The position numbers and the translations under genes are program-made. Shown one piece after another: positions 1 to 11,592 of a stretch of 62,000 nt of DNA (positions within the stretch are counted from its first letter, which is position 1; the number at the start of each line of letters is the position of its first letter). Below the pieces are notes generated by a model. It was not told where the DNA came from. It did not search any database and worked only from the letters and a program-made list of their open reading frames with translations. The stretch covers positions 6,702,501 through 6,764,500 of the forward strand of contig WPIO01000004.1 of the NCBI GenBank assembly GCA_009760855.2, written 5' to 3'. The stretch comes from Cristatella mucedo. Its lineage: Eukaryota; Bryozoa; Phylactolaemata; Cristatellidae.

Positions 1-341
1 CGAACTGGTACAGCGGCTACCGCGTCCGTCCATACTGCAAGCTGCAAGCGTGAAACTTGTAAGGGTGCTAGCCAGCCCTAACCGGCACGCGACGCACGCC
101 GGCAAAGCCGCCAAACCACCTATCGTGGCCGACGACTTGCAATGCGGGAACCCGTTTGAGCAGGAATGCCGACATATGCGGAACAGGGCGACGCTCATCT
201 ACCACTTCGATAAGCAAGGTTAGTCTTCTAGTTTTTAAGTCCAACAGCGTCAATTAGGTTACCGGTACTAAAGGCCTAATTTGGATGTTTATAGCCGCGA
301 AATGAGGGTACAGCAATGAGTGTCAAACAGGGGGGGATATA

Positions 342-635
342 ACAATAATAATAATAATGATAATAATAATAATGTACTAGAGAAAACAACCTCAGAGAAC
401 TAAATTTTTTTCTAGGCGCTTTACTACGTTTGTATAGCGCCCTAAGAAAGCCTAATCTCTTTCTAGGAGTTTTACACATGCTGTAAAGGAAGCCCTATCG
501 CATGGTTAGTGGTAGCATGCTCAATGTCAATAAGCATAACATGTGTAGAGGTGACATGCACAGGGTCAGCATTTAAATATGGTTAATAGTTGCATGCACA
601 GTGTCAGGATGAATAAGCAAACAAAGGACGCTGTG
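342..635 (-). mobile_element. LINE-A 3' end, truncated, with two tail hairpins
   Basis: Read on the minus strand it ends in the LINE-A stem-loop and an ATT/TTA-type run at 342-374. Two versions of the hairpin lie side by side (about 385-425 and 435-480), followed by the tandem CATGCACAGGGTCAGC-type 3' UTR motifs. There is no coding sequence. Confidence 0.75.
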
Positions 636-900
636 TAATAATAATAATAATAATAATTCACTTGATAAAGTGCCCTCAGAGAACTTAATCTCTCTCTGGG
701 CGCTTTACATTTGCTGTAAAGTGAAATGCAATTGAATGGTAAGTAAAATCATGCCTGAAAAACAAACGAAATAAATAATATGGTTAGGGGTGACATGCAC
801 AGGGTCAGCATGCAAATGTGGTTAGTGGCAGCATGCACAGTGTCAGCACGCATAAGCACATCAAGGACGAATCACAGGGACCCACTAAATGCTGTAGCTG
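636..900 (-). mobile_element. LINE-A 3' end, truncated
   Basis: It starts with a TAA run at 636-657, then the hairpin (CCCTCAGAGAACTTAATC at 671-688) and the same 3' UTR as the copies at 5736 and 48400. It adjoins the previous copy directly, giving a head-to-tail pair in the same orientation. Confidence 0.8.
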
Positions 901-2269
901 CAATGTCCATTCTCACAGTTGAAATTGAACATTGAACTTCACAAGACCATGGACTTACTTGAGGTTTTTTTTGGAGTGTTCCTGGCATTCCAGCAGCTCG
1001 CACTCTCTCAATGCACTGCAAACAATAAACAGGACCGCCTTTCCTATCTAACACCCGGACTCGCGACCGGCACTTCCGGTGCTTTCCAGCTTCCGCTTGG
1101 ACCGGCTGAGTTGTAGTGTTGGAAAGCTGCCAAAGTGAGCATGACCGACCGGACGTCGTGCTGCACGTGCTTTTAGTAAGCGATAGGCATGCACGCGTAG
1201 ATTGTGGCAGTGATTCTCCACGGGGCTATAGTTTCAACCTGATTTTGTGGATGAACCGGTGAATTTCCGCAGCAACGAATTATTAAATAAAAGGAGAAAA
1301 GCGAGCATGTTCTAAGCGTACCTATCGCAGACAACGATGAGAAGAACACGCAACGAAGCAAGTCACTCAGTGTCTCGTTGCCGAAACTGAACAGATACTT
1401 CTATGCGACTAAATCTTCGACAGGAAGAGACTGGGGAAGAGCCCCGGAAGCTTCGTGCTATCAAAGCTCGGCGAACGCCTCACAGTTTACAAGGTCAACA
1501 GCAGAAAAAAGACTAAATGTAAGACTCAAGTGCTGCTCGGTCCAGGACACTTCGTACGGTCTCTGTACCACGAAAGGCCGGGCTGACCTGCTGGGCTACC
1601 ATTACCGCTAGGGCAGTGGGAACTGAGACGCGCATTGTAGTGCAACGTTTAAATTTCTGTTCCCAGCCGTAGCTTAGAGCAGCACAGTCGATAGCGACGG
1701 AGTTTTATTGACATTCAACTGTGGCACTAGCGTGCAACAGGTCTCGTAAGGCTCAAGCCGTGAGCTAAAATCGGCTCAATTGCCATAGCAACAGCTCCAG
1801 CCAATGACGTGGCTTTCGGCGGCTGTTGCGCTGCCTTGAACCTTAGCTAATCACACGGTCGATTCCCAGCCGTTTTAGCACGTGTACAGCGGATAACGAA
1901 TATCACTCGTAAAACAGCTATGTTAGCGTGCCGCGATTTTTCAGTGGGGACAACCGCAGCGGTAAAAAGACAAAGGCCGACCAATGACCTCGACCTAACG
2001 TATACTGTACCGGACGACCTGGTACGCTACTCTGCACCGAGCAACAACCCGGCGGCCCACGGCTGCCTCAGCTGCCACCCGAATCTAAACCAGCGATAAG
2101 CAGCTTAGGCGAGGATGACCGCGAGGGTCACGTGGGCTGCGGCCATGCTTAAGCGTGTCGGCTGAGCCCGAAAAAAGGGCGAGCACGTTATTCTACCTGC
2201 TACCCCCAGGATTGGTTGGCTACGCGCTGAGTCGTTGTTCACCACCGAAAATAAAAAGAATAATACGTT
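901..2269. other. Unannotated intergenic stretch
   Basis: Apart from the LINE-A edge at the left I see no repeat family and no gene. Short frames at 919-1116 and 1378-1611 lack support. Confidence 0.4.
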
Positions 2270-3100
2270 TCCATAGTGCTCTTGGAGAACTTAATCTATT
2301 TCTAAGCACTTTACATATGCTGTAAAGGAAATACGATTAAATGCTTAACGGTAGTTAGCTCGATGTCAACAAAAATAGCATGGCTAGAAGTAACTTGCAC
2401 AGGGTCAGCACTCAAATATCGTTAGTAGCAGCATGAAAAGTGTCCGCACGCACAAGCAAACAAAGGACAAATCCTATGGACCCACTTAATGTTATGATGA
2501 CAAGATGCATTTTAGCTTCTTTTTAAATGTGGTCAAGTCAGGGGACGTCATGTCTTCAATCGGAAGTGAGTTCCAGGCTTTGGGTGCATACAAACTAAAG
2601 GCGCAGTCTCTACAAAATTTTAGGTTTGTAAGAGGTATTGGAAAATGATTAGATTCCGAAAAGCTGGTGGTGCGATGCTTGGCCTGGTGAGGGAGTAGAT
2701 CTGATGGCTAGGCTGGAGCCAGAGAATGAAGGGACCTAAAAGTATCTTGAAGTCGATGCGTTGCTTGACTGGGAGCCAGTGCAGGTCGGTGGGAAATGGT
2801 GAGGCGTGGCGACTGCAATTATCATGACAGACAAGCCTAGCTGCAGAGTTTCTCACCGAGCGTACGTAGGTGACTGATTGCATAGGCCAGTAGACCCGCA
2901 AGCCGTGAGCTACAAAAGTCGAGACGGGATGTCACAAGTGCATGGACCAATTTACATGCGGTATCCCTGTCTAAGGAAGCCCGAATTGCAGCTGCAAGAA
3001 GTGTCGGGTGGCGTGCCATCTGCAGCTTGGTAGTTACACCGGCCCGAGGCCGGACCGCGTGACTATCCATAATCTAGCCATACGTCGGAGAATAACCGAA
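2270..3100 (-). mobile_element. LINE-A fragment with reverse-transcriptase C-terminal region, degenerate
   Basis: Minus-strand frames include LVHALVTSRLDFCSS and DLHWLPVKQRIDFK, typical of the region after the reverse-transcriptase core in L2/CR1-like non-LTR elements. Frameshifts break it, and the 3' tail hairpin lies near 2280-2330. It is 5' truncated and inactive. Confidence 0.8.
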
Positions 3101-3854
3101 TAATGGAGGTCAGATGGAATCGCTGTGACGGCCTTCGCTAGCTGGCCAGCATACTCGGCTGCCGCCGCTGAGTGAGCGGTCGGGGCCGCCGGGGCATGCT
3201 AGGCTGCACCGGAATTCGATGAGGATTGAGAACGTCAATTCGCTCGGCGGACTTCCATGCTGACCCGGGAGGGTGACATTGGCATAGAATGGTCGAGTTT
3301 GGTAGAGACCGTTGAGCGCCCGCTCGCGGGCAGTTTAAGAACGCTGTACAGCTCGCGGAGGACCGACAGAGGAGACGCCCGGTTGCATAAGCGCGTCGCA
3401 TCGTGACTTAGTGTAGGCGGCCGCCCGGACGCTGGCGGCCCACGGTCGAGCGAACGCCAACGCCAAGCTAAGGAAGGCTGTTGCGAAAAATTTCGATAAC
3501 AGTACTGAAGGCTTGGCATGCTACGTCAATCAAATCGTATGACAGCTGTAGAGATTATTAACAGTTTCTGAATGATAACCTAAACCAGTCGGATACGTCA
3601 TTTCTTATAGTTTATTTGAAAGTAAAGCAAGAAATATCCGTGTTTCCTGCGTCTTAGCCGGAAAGCAAGACGCTCGTTCTTCACGACCGAGGTCAAGGGT
3701 TTGAGTCCAGCGGTCTGCGATCATGTTTTGCCCACTGCAACCGGTGGTGATAGCGTTAAGGCTGTTCTACGGCTATGTAAATAAGGCTTCTTACAAAGCT
3801 AACATTTTAATGGTTTAATATAAAATACATAAGTTTAAAAAAATTCGTTCATTA

Positions 3855-3992
3855 TATTTCGCCCCAAGATGACTTAACCTCTATTCAGTTATGCCTCGGG
3901 GGCTCGAGCCCACGACGTCAGTCATCAAATGCATTCACCGTTAATCAGTCGTGGCGAGCACCTTAATCGCTGAGCTAAGTCAGTTAGTCCGT
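3855..3992 (-). mobile_element. SINE-1 copy
   Basis: The reverse strand shows an A-box-like region, a TGGGCTCGAGCCCC B box (3898-3912) and a degraded tail near 3870. A fragment of the same head, in plus orientation, may lie at 3660-3730. Confidence 0.65.
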
Positions 3993-4296
3993 TGTATTCC
4001 GGCTACGAGTCAGAAAGCTTTATACTATGGCTGATACTAGATACACGTGGCCCTCCGTGGCTGTCGAACAGACTGTTCTGCACCACAGACAAGTGCTCGT
4101 TACTTTAAAGGAAGGACGCTCGCGACGGCAGCGATATGCTGCGCTACCGTGGGCATTTTCGCTCGTATTGTTTCAGCAACTACAGTTCATTAGCCGTGCC
4201 TCGAGATACCCGTAGCTACCACGGTACCAGCCGCATAGAATAGCGGAAGGAATAGCACGGTTATGCACTAGCACGATTACAAGCACTAGCACGAGC

Positions 4297-4425
4297 TGGT
4301 TTGGTCCAGCGGTAAAGGTGCTAACCCTGTCCAAGATCTGGCTGAGGTCGCGGGCTCGAGCCACGAAGCGCCTGAAAAGAGATTAAGTTTTCTTGGGACG
4401 CTATACAAATGAATTATATATAGCA
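4297..4425 (+). mobile_element. SINE-1: tRNA-like head with LINE-A-like tail
   Basis: The head contains an A-box-like TGGTCCAGCGGTAAAGG and a B-box-like GCGGGCTCGAGCC. It runs straight into GCGCCTGAAAAGAGATTAAG and a diverged hairpin arm, then an AT-rich end. The tail matches the LINE-A 3' stem-loop. Confidence 0.78.
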
Positions 4426-4705
4426 CGGTTAGAAGCACTAAGTTTTCGGCTAGAGACTCCAGTTTAAGAGCGGCTACCGTAACTTGCAGCTCGGTTCAAA
4501 CTAAGCTCGTGTACATATGTGGAAAGACATAATTTTGGTTTTGGTAATTACGCGTCAAAATAAATCCCGTTCGAGTATAAAAATGTAACGACGGAAATGA
4601 AGAAAGGAAGCAGGAAGAGCAAGCGACAGTCAAAAGTCACGAGTTTTAGCAATCTACCTGCATTCTACACGCTAACACTTCAGCTGTGAAATAAATTAAA
4701 AATAC

Positions 4706-6345
4706 GAATAATAGTAATAGTAATAATGCACTTGATAAAGACCCTCAGAGAACTCAATCTATTTCTAGGCGTTTCACGTTTTCTGCAAAGGGAAACGTGA
4801 TTGCACGGTGAGTAATGTCATGCTTGATAAACAAACAACATGAATAACACGGTTAGGGCTGACATGCACAGGGTCAGCATGCAAATGTGGTTAGTGGTAG
4901 CATGCATAGTGTCAGCACACATAAGCACACGAAGGAAAAATCGCAGGGACCCACTAAATGCTGTCCTAAAAAGGTGTGCTTTGAAGATCTTTTTAAATGT
5001 TGTCAAGTCAGAAGATGTTCTGACGCGATTCGGGGAGGGACTTCTAGGCTTTCGGAGCATACAAACTAAATGCACGGTCTGCAAAGGATTTGAGGTTTGT
5101 ACGAGGTATTGGTAAACTGTTGGATTCCGAAAAGCCGGTGGTACGATGCATGGCCTGGTGGGGGAGTAGATGTCAGAGATTGGCTGGAGCCAAAGAATGA
5201 ATTGACCTAAAAGTGAGCGACAAAACCTTGAAATTGGAAGTTGCTTGACTAGTGGTCAGTGCAGGTCGCCGATAAGTGGTGTGGTGTGGGAACTGCGATG
5301 CTCACGACAGGCAATCCTAGCTGCAGAGTTTTTCGCCACCTGCAATCGCCTGATTGCACATGCCAGCAAGCAGTGAGCTACAGAAGTCAGGACGGGATAT
5401 CACAAATGCATAGACCAACTTAGACGTGGTATCCTTATTTAAACCAGCCCAAATTTTAGCAATGTTATGTAGCTGAAAGTAGGCAGATTTGACTGTGGAG
5501 CTGACGTGGTCGTCTAACGAGTGATCACTTTGGAACATGACACCTAGATTTTGAGCTGATTCAACAGGAGATATGCTGTCAGAGCCAATTTTGAGCGTCA
5601 GCCTTTCCGATTGATGAATCACTCTGGTTTTCATCGTTTAGTTTTAGAAAATTTGCTGCCTTGCATGTGCGGATGTCATCAGTGCATGCAGCAAGGGAGT
5701 TGAGAGAATTTGAGGTGCTCGAAGGCTAGGAGGGATAATAATAATAATAATAATAATAATAATTCACTTGATAAAGCGCCCAAAGAGAACTTAATCTCTC
5801 TCTAGGCGCTTTACATTTGCTGCAAAGGGAAATGCAATTGAATGGTAAGTAAAATCATGCTTGAAAAAACATTAATAATATGGTTAGGGGTGACATTCAA
5901 AGGGTCAGCATGCAAATGTGGTTAGTGGCACAATGCAGTGTCAGCACGCATAAGCTCATCAAGAATCAAAGCAAAGGTACAACTGAGTGTCATCCGCATG
6001 GAAGTGACAGCTAAGATTGTGCTTGGAAATCACATCAGCAAGAGGAAGAGTATATACCGTGAAAAGAACCGGACCTAGCACGGAGCCCTTAGGTACCCCA
6101 TATTTCAGAAGTACCTCGGATGATCTTTGTCCATTCACGTAAATACTCTGGAGTCTCCCACTGAGATAGGACCTGAACCATTGCAGAGCAGTGCCAGTGA
6201 TGCCCAGGCAATATGAGAGGCGCTCTAGAAAAACTTGGTTTTTGATAGTATCAAAAGCTGCCGAAAGATCGAGCAAAACAAGCAGAGACACTCTACCCAT
6301 GTCTTCATTCCTAAGTAGGTCGTTGTATATGTAATTTATATTCGT
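4706..6345 (-). mobile_element. LINE-A non-LTR retrotransposon fragment with reverse-transcriptase domain
   Basis: The best-preserved copy. On the minus strand 6340-5965 encodes the reverse-transcriptase core: LLDLSAAFDTI, the GVPKGSVLGPVLFT motif and the catalytic HADDTQLYLCF. After an inserted element (5736-5964) it resumes at 5735 and continues through the thumb region (AQNLGVMFQSD, KSAYFQLHNIAKIW) to the 3' UTR, hairpin and TTA-type tail at 4706-4735. The family looks L2/CR1-like. No endonuclease domain or complete ORF remains. Confidence 0.88.
5736..5964 (-). mobile_element. LINE-A 3' end inserted into an older LINE-A copy
   Basis: A 229-base LINE-A tail, with TAA run, hairpin and 3' UTR, interrupts the reverse-transcriptase frame. 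The flanks join to the uninterrupted arrangement seen at 47540-47565. Same orientation as its host element. Confidence 0.85.
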
Positions 6346-6575
6346 CTGTAACTCCACAAAGTCACGAAGACCATGCGGGTGTTACGCAGGGGATTTTTTA
6401 TAGCGCACTCTCAGCCTAAGCGGCTTTCGGTAGGCATTCGGTACCCAACAGACTTCGTCTCACGCAACAAAGAGAAAGTGGGAAGCATAGCAGAGTCAGG
6501 AGAGCAGTTGAGGTAGTGAGCAGCATAGAGGTAGCAGCTCAGGACCGCTGAAAAGGATGAGCCATAGTCGATCCC
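6335..6575 (-). mobile_element. LINE-B 3' end fragment
   Basis: Nearly the same sequence as 33929-34256 and 58094-58357. On the minus strand it includes the LINE-B C-terminal coding end and a short 3' UTR ending near a TATATGTAAT-type tail. It abuts the LINE-A reverse-transcriptase core. Confidence 0.7.
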
Positions 6576-8689
6576 TCAATCTTAGCAAGCACACTGGTGC
6601 TACCGGTAGCCTCAGACGGATGCAGCAACCGCTGCGGCTGCTGCTTCATTAAATTTCAAATAAGAAGGTTTACACTACACGATTGGCTGGCAGAAAGCGA
6701 GGCTGGTGCTAAACGAATAGCAGCTAGGCACTGGCACCAGTCAATCAAAGGTCTGCGCCAGGCTCCTTCGAGCCGCCTCGACGTTGGCAAATGCGAAATG
6801 GGTGCAGCGGCCCAGTAGCAAACTGGTCGGTGACAGAGCCAAAAGCGTTTGCACACATCTGCCAAACGTCCAATTGTGGATTCAGAATCAAGTGTATTTC
6901 ACTTCAGCGCGTCAGCTTAAAAACCTGAGCCGGCCGCGACGTCGTTGGATTAGAGAGCGGCCGACGAACGAAGCGAACGCCTCCCTTCGACCTAAGAGCT
7001 CGTCCACACCTAAGCTCGGCGACAGATATCTGTCCGGCCGTGCTGCGTTGCAATGACAGCGCGCTCTCTGTCCCACTCGGGTTCTTCGAGGTAAATCGAT
7101 TGTCGTTTTTTCTTCTCTCCAGTACTTCATGGGCAACTGGTGTTTTTGCTCTGCAGTCACAAGAGTAGGCAACTCCCAACCGCAGGTCTGTGGCCGGTGT
7201 CCTGCTGCCATTTAATCCCACGCATTTGCCGAATGGCGGCAGCTTCTCTTCGGCCGCCCTGGTTGCCGCAGTATTTATTGCTCGCGCGTTGGACACGCCG
7301 CTACGATTGCGTCTCAGCCTTCTGCGACGCTTAAGTCCAAGATTCCAGCTGCTCGTCGCCTCGGGCTAATCTGCTTTAGCTCCCGGTTGCTGAGCGCCCG
7401 CAGAGCGGCGATCGTACTTCGACCAGCCAGACCCCGGCCACGGCTGTTCCTCAGCTCGAGCCCCTCGCGGCACTGATGATGCATCTGCATTGATCTGCAT
7501 CTGCACTGATGCTGCATCTGCTCCAGCCTCATTGAGCATCTCAGCTTATACTCTTCTCTAACCTAGATATCGCGAGGATATCAAAAGTGTGGCCCAACCA
7601 TTCGCGGCCCTCATACCCGGCGATACCCACTTCCGCCGCTATTCCTGCTGCTCGGCCGGGCCGACATTTCCTCTCCTGCGAGTATCACTTCCGCACGCAG
7701 CTGATTTTCGGCTATCCCGAGCCGTCGCCAATTCGACGCACTGATCATTCGTAGATGGCCGTCCCAACTCGTTTAATTCACTCGTCTCGTCTTCATCGAT
7801 GAGTGAGATGAAGTCTTCTGGCGATGCCTAGAGGCACCCGCTTTGGGAAGAGCGCCCGAGATTAGATTGCTGTAGGGAGCTCAGGCCCGAACGTTCAGTT
7901 CTTCACTAGCCAGCGGCAGTACAGGTGGGCGTACCAGCTGCTGCTCGAACAGGAAACACTCAAAGGACGGGATTTCGATTTACACTGCGCCCCGGTGGCC
8001 TTCAAAGGAGCCGCACTGGTCATGCAGCAGCGGTTCCTAAGATTCAGTTAGCCTTGCAATTTATTCGGCTCGCAGCCGCGACGATGGCTATCAGCCCACG
8101 ATGCGGGAGCTCGTGCAGGGATTCCTCTCCGGTCTTAGCGAACCGTTACCTGTCATTATATCAAAGTTCAAGGGGTTCAGCCAGAGCGAGAGTGCATAGC
8201 TGCTGCCTCTCCAGAGAGTGACCTCCTCCTCCACCCAAGGCACTCAATTGTGCGAAATCGCTGATATACATAGCAGACATATTCAAGGAACGATTCAAAG
8301 ATATTTTGATATTACACATGCGAACGGCAACCGGCAGACTATACAACAACAGAAGTTCTCCCAAAAAAATATATAATCTAAGCCAAGATGTCCAATCCAA
8401 AGATTAAATATTGGTAACTTATCGGAGCCAAGAATCGACTAAATGCTAGTTTGGTATGATCTTAACTTCTGTGTATGTGCACTGCACGCCGCTGCTACTC
8501 TCCGATTGCTATGTGCACGCAGTGTAAGCTTTCAAAATATCGAAGCGAACCATTCAGCATCTCAATTGATTTCCGTCATTGCAATATAGACTTACTGACA
8601 GAGATACAGTTTTCTTGTCACTGCGGTTAACGGTTAAGTGCGAAGTTTCATGGCACGTACGCACTCAAAGGTCGATTCCCATAAACATG
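6576..8689. other. Unannotated GC-moderate stretch with one orphan frame
   Basis: No repeat family recognised. A 61-codon open frame without ATG lies at 7866-8048 (plus) and is discussed as a finding. A locally repetitive TCTGCATCTGCA-type segment lies at 7480-7520. Confidence 0.4.
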
Positions 8690-9023
8690 CAGTAAAGTGC
8701 AGAAGCATTTTAGCTATTTTTATATTGTCGTAGAGTCATGGGATATCTTGACCTCAGGTGGGAGGGATTTCCAGGCTTTATCGTAAAGTCTTCCCTCGTT
8801 TTAGAGGGTACGCACAAAAAGGCATGGCCTCCAAAAGAATGAGCTTGGTAAGAGGCATAGCTAACGACTCGAGTCAAAAGAGCGAGTGATATTGTGCTTA
8901 GTAAGATTAGGAAGCAGTTCCTTTAAGCAGGCTGGAGTCAGAGAATGAAGGGAGCTAAAAGCGAGTGACAAAAACTTGAAAATGATACCCTGCTTTATGG
9001 GGAGCCAGTGCCAGTATAGCGAG

Positions 9024-9088
<65 letters not shown>

Positions 9089-9137
9089 ATTATATATATA
9101 TATATATTATTATATATATATATATATATATATATGC

Positions 9138-9169
<32 letters not shown>

Positions 9170-9720
9170 TATTATATATATATTATTATTATTATTATAT
9201 ATATATTATATATATATATATATATATTATATAGATATTATATATTATATATAGAGGTGTTTTAATGTGGAGAATGCGACAATCGTGACGAAAAAGCTTG
9301 GCTACAGAGGTTTGCACCGAGTGCTCCATTTTGCACATTTGGCCCTATGACGTTACATTTTAAGTTACAGAAGTTGATAAGGTATGTCACAAATGCAATG
9401 CCCAACTTGGATGTGGTAGGCCTGCCTAATCATGCTCCAGCGTTTGAAGTTTTACATAAGTGAAAGTAGGCAGGTTAGTGTGCAAAGCATTTTTGGTCGT
9501 CGAAGGAAAGGTCACTTTGGAAGAGTACGCCGAGATTTCATGCGAATGTGACAGGAGATATATGCTTGCTGACCGTACCTACTTTGTGAGATAGGTTTCT
9601 TCATTTTTGGGCAGCATTATATTTGACCATAACTAGTAAGCTGATTTATATTCAAATCAATTTTAGAAAGGTTGTTGCCTCCCAAAAGCCAATGTCAGTA
9701 ACATTTGCAGTAAGGAAGTT
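8690..9720 (-). mobile_element. Old degenerate LINE-A fragment split by an AT microsatellite
   Basis: Minus-strand sequence resembles the C-terminal reverse-transcriptase and thumb region of the copy at 4990-5720, for example the segments at 8745-8860 and 9340-9520. It has many indels. A TA-rich expansion at 9024-9254 interrupts it. Confidence 0.55.
9024..9254. repeat. TA-rich microsatellite
   Basis: About 230 bases of AT and ATT units inside a degraded LINE-A. Confidence 0.95.
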
Positions 9721-9828
9721 GAGAAAGCTTGATGTCATGGAAGGCAGAGAGGGATCGAAGCACGAATACTGCCATGCTTCCTCAGCATAGAAATGAAAGC
9801 CCAGATATTGCTTCGCGATTACTTTGCA

Positions 9829-9916
9829 GCAAATGTAAAGCGCCTAGAGAAAGATTAAGTTCTCTGAGGGCGCTTTATAAAGTGCATTGTTATTATTATT
9901 ATTATTATTATTATTT
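9829..9916 (+). mobile_element. Solo LINE-A tail (stem-loop plus TTA-type run)
   Basis: Contains AAAGCGCCTAGAGAAAGATT and then the arm TTCTCTGAGGGCGCTTT, forming a hairpin, followed by (TTA)n. This is the cleanest copy of the tail. Confidence 0.8.
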
Positions 9917-10127
9917 CGCAAGCGAGAATGAGAGTATAAATGGTGAAAGGACGTGAACCAAGCATCGACCCCTGGGTGTGCCGTGTATTAGAAGCTCATT
10001 GCATGGCGGTTGCATTCAAAGGCGTTGCATTGGCTGACGTAGTCCGTGCCCCATCGTCGTTCAAAGGAGTCTCCAGGTAAACACTTTAATACGCTGAAAA
10101 GCTTGTCATAAAATGCAATTCTTTTGC

Positions 10128-10272
10128 GCAGTGCCTTAAGAAAACTTATTCTCTACTCAGGCGCTTCACATATGCCACGGGGCTCGAGCCCGCGACTTCG
10201 GCCGTGACCTTAGTCGGGGCGAGCGCCTTGAGCAATGGGCCCGACCAGTGCCGCGACGAGGGCACGCTCGGC
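10128..10272 (-). mobile_element. SINE-1 copy, well preserved head
   Basis: The reverse strand reads TGGTCGGGCCCATTGCTC, a B box GCGGGCTCGAGCCCC, then GTGAAGCGCCTGAGTAGAG and the second arm. This gives the clearest head-to-tail join. Confidence 0.78.
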
Positions 10273-11484
10273 CCATTAATGGTTGAAGCTGGCAGGGTAA
10301 GAGCAAGCGGGACCAGCTATTATTTAATTATTATTTAATAGCAATATTATTTATAAAATAAATTAATTATATTATCATATATATTATTATTTAATAGCAA
10401 GCGGCACCAGCTCTATTAGAAATTCACGGTCAGCCCCGGCTCGATCGGACACAGCCAGCAGTACTGCAAGATGGGAGCGCATCCAAACGTTCTTCAGTGC
10501 CGTTCTTCCTGGTCTGTGGTTTCCCCGTAAAAGCTGCGAAGGCTGCTGTCTCAAAAGAACAAAGTCGTTGCAGCGATCTTCACCAACCGTTACCAAGCAG
10601 GCCAGGAATTAAGCTGGTAATGGCTGCGGCTGTTGCCTTTCTGCCATAGCTGCAGCATGCCCTCCACTGAGTCCTGACCCGGGCAGCCCACAGACCTCGA
10701 CCGTTTCTATACCGTCCTCCGAAGTCTTTGCGACGTGACAGTTGACAGGGCCGGGCGATGGCTCCGATGGGGATCCGATTCGACTTGCAGCCGCGAAAGC
10801 CTCGATCCCTCAGTTCTGTTACCGGGAGACAGCGAAATACGGGAATGGCGTGCAGTTAAAATACGCATAGCCATAAATGAGTGCCAAAGCGATAGCATAT
10901 TGAGGCTGGCTAGCTGCGGCTTGCGTGCAGGGACGAGCGCATTATTCAGTGTCATACGTGGTCCAACCGGCTTATACGAAGCGAATCCAAAAATCCTGGC
11001 ATGAAGGAGGCCCCGTATGCTAGCTAGCGATAGTTCCGACCCTGAAGGCGGATCGCTAGAGCACTGCACGATACGAACTGCTAATCGAGAAGCCACGGTT
11101 GCACAGCTGAGCAGCGTGAGTTAAATGCAGCTTTTCGTTGCCGTAGGTTCGGTCTCTCGTTCTCTTGAAGCGACGTCTCTCTCGCTTGAGCAGCTGAGGC
11201 TGCACTCCTAACCTTGACCTAAACAGGTCTTTTACTTTTATTTTCTCTCCCGTCTGAACTCGCGAACGCAGGCGAGGTTGTTCTTTTCACAGAACCAAAT
11301 CTTCTTGGTGGCTATCCCAAGGTTCATCCGTCTCTTCAATTCACTCGGAACGCCCAGCTGGTGGCCTTCGTGCTCTCGCCTACCAGCTCAGCGTCCTGGC
11401 TTACGTAGCGTATGAGCCGGCATGCTCGGCTAGTTCGAGTCGTCTTCACGTCGTCTGCACACTTCCCGCTCCAGGGTTGCAGCA
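10273..11484. other. Unannotated intergenic stretch upstream of HECTD2-like gene
   Basis: AT-rich near 10315-10400, otherwise unremarkable. Overlapping frames on both strands at 10707-11096 look like chance. Confidence 0.4.
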
Positions 11485-11592
11485 ACGGCAAAGTGCCTAG
11501 AAAGAGATCTAGTTCTCCGAGGGTGCTATACGAGCGTATTAATAATATCAGTAATAATAATAATATTAATAATAGCATCATTTTTATTATTC
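11485..11592 (+). mobile_element. Solo LINE-A tail, diverged
   Basis: AAAGTGCCTAGAAAGAGATC, then TTCTCCGAGGGTGCTAT, followed by an imperfect AAT/TAA run. Confidence 0.65.
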
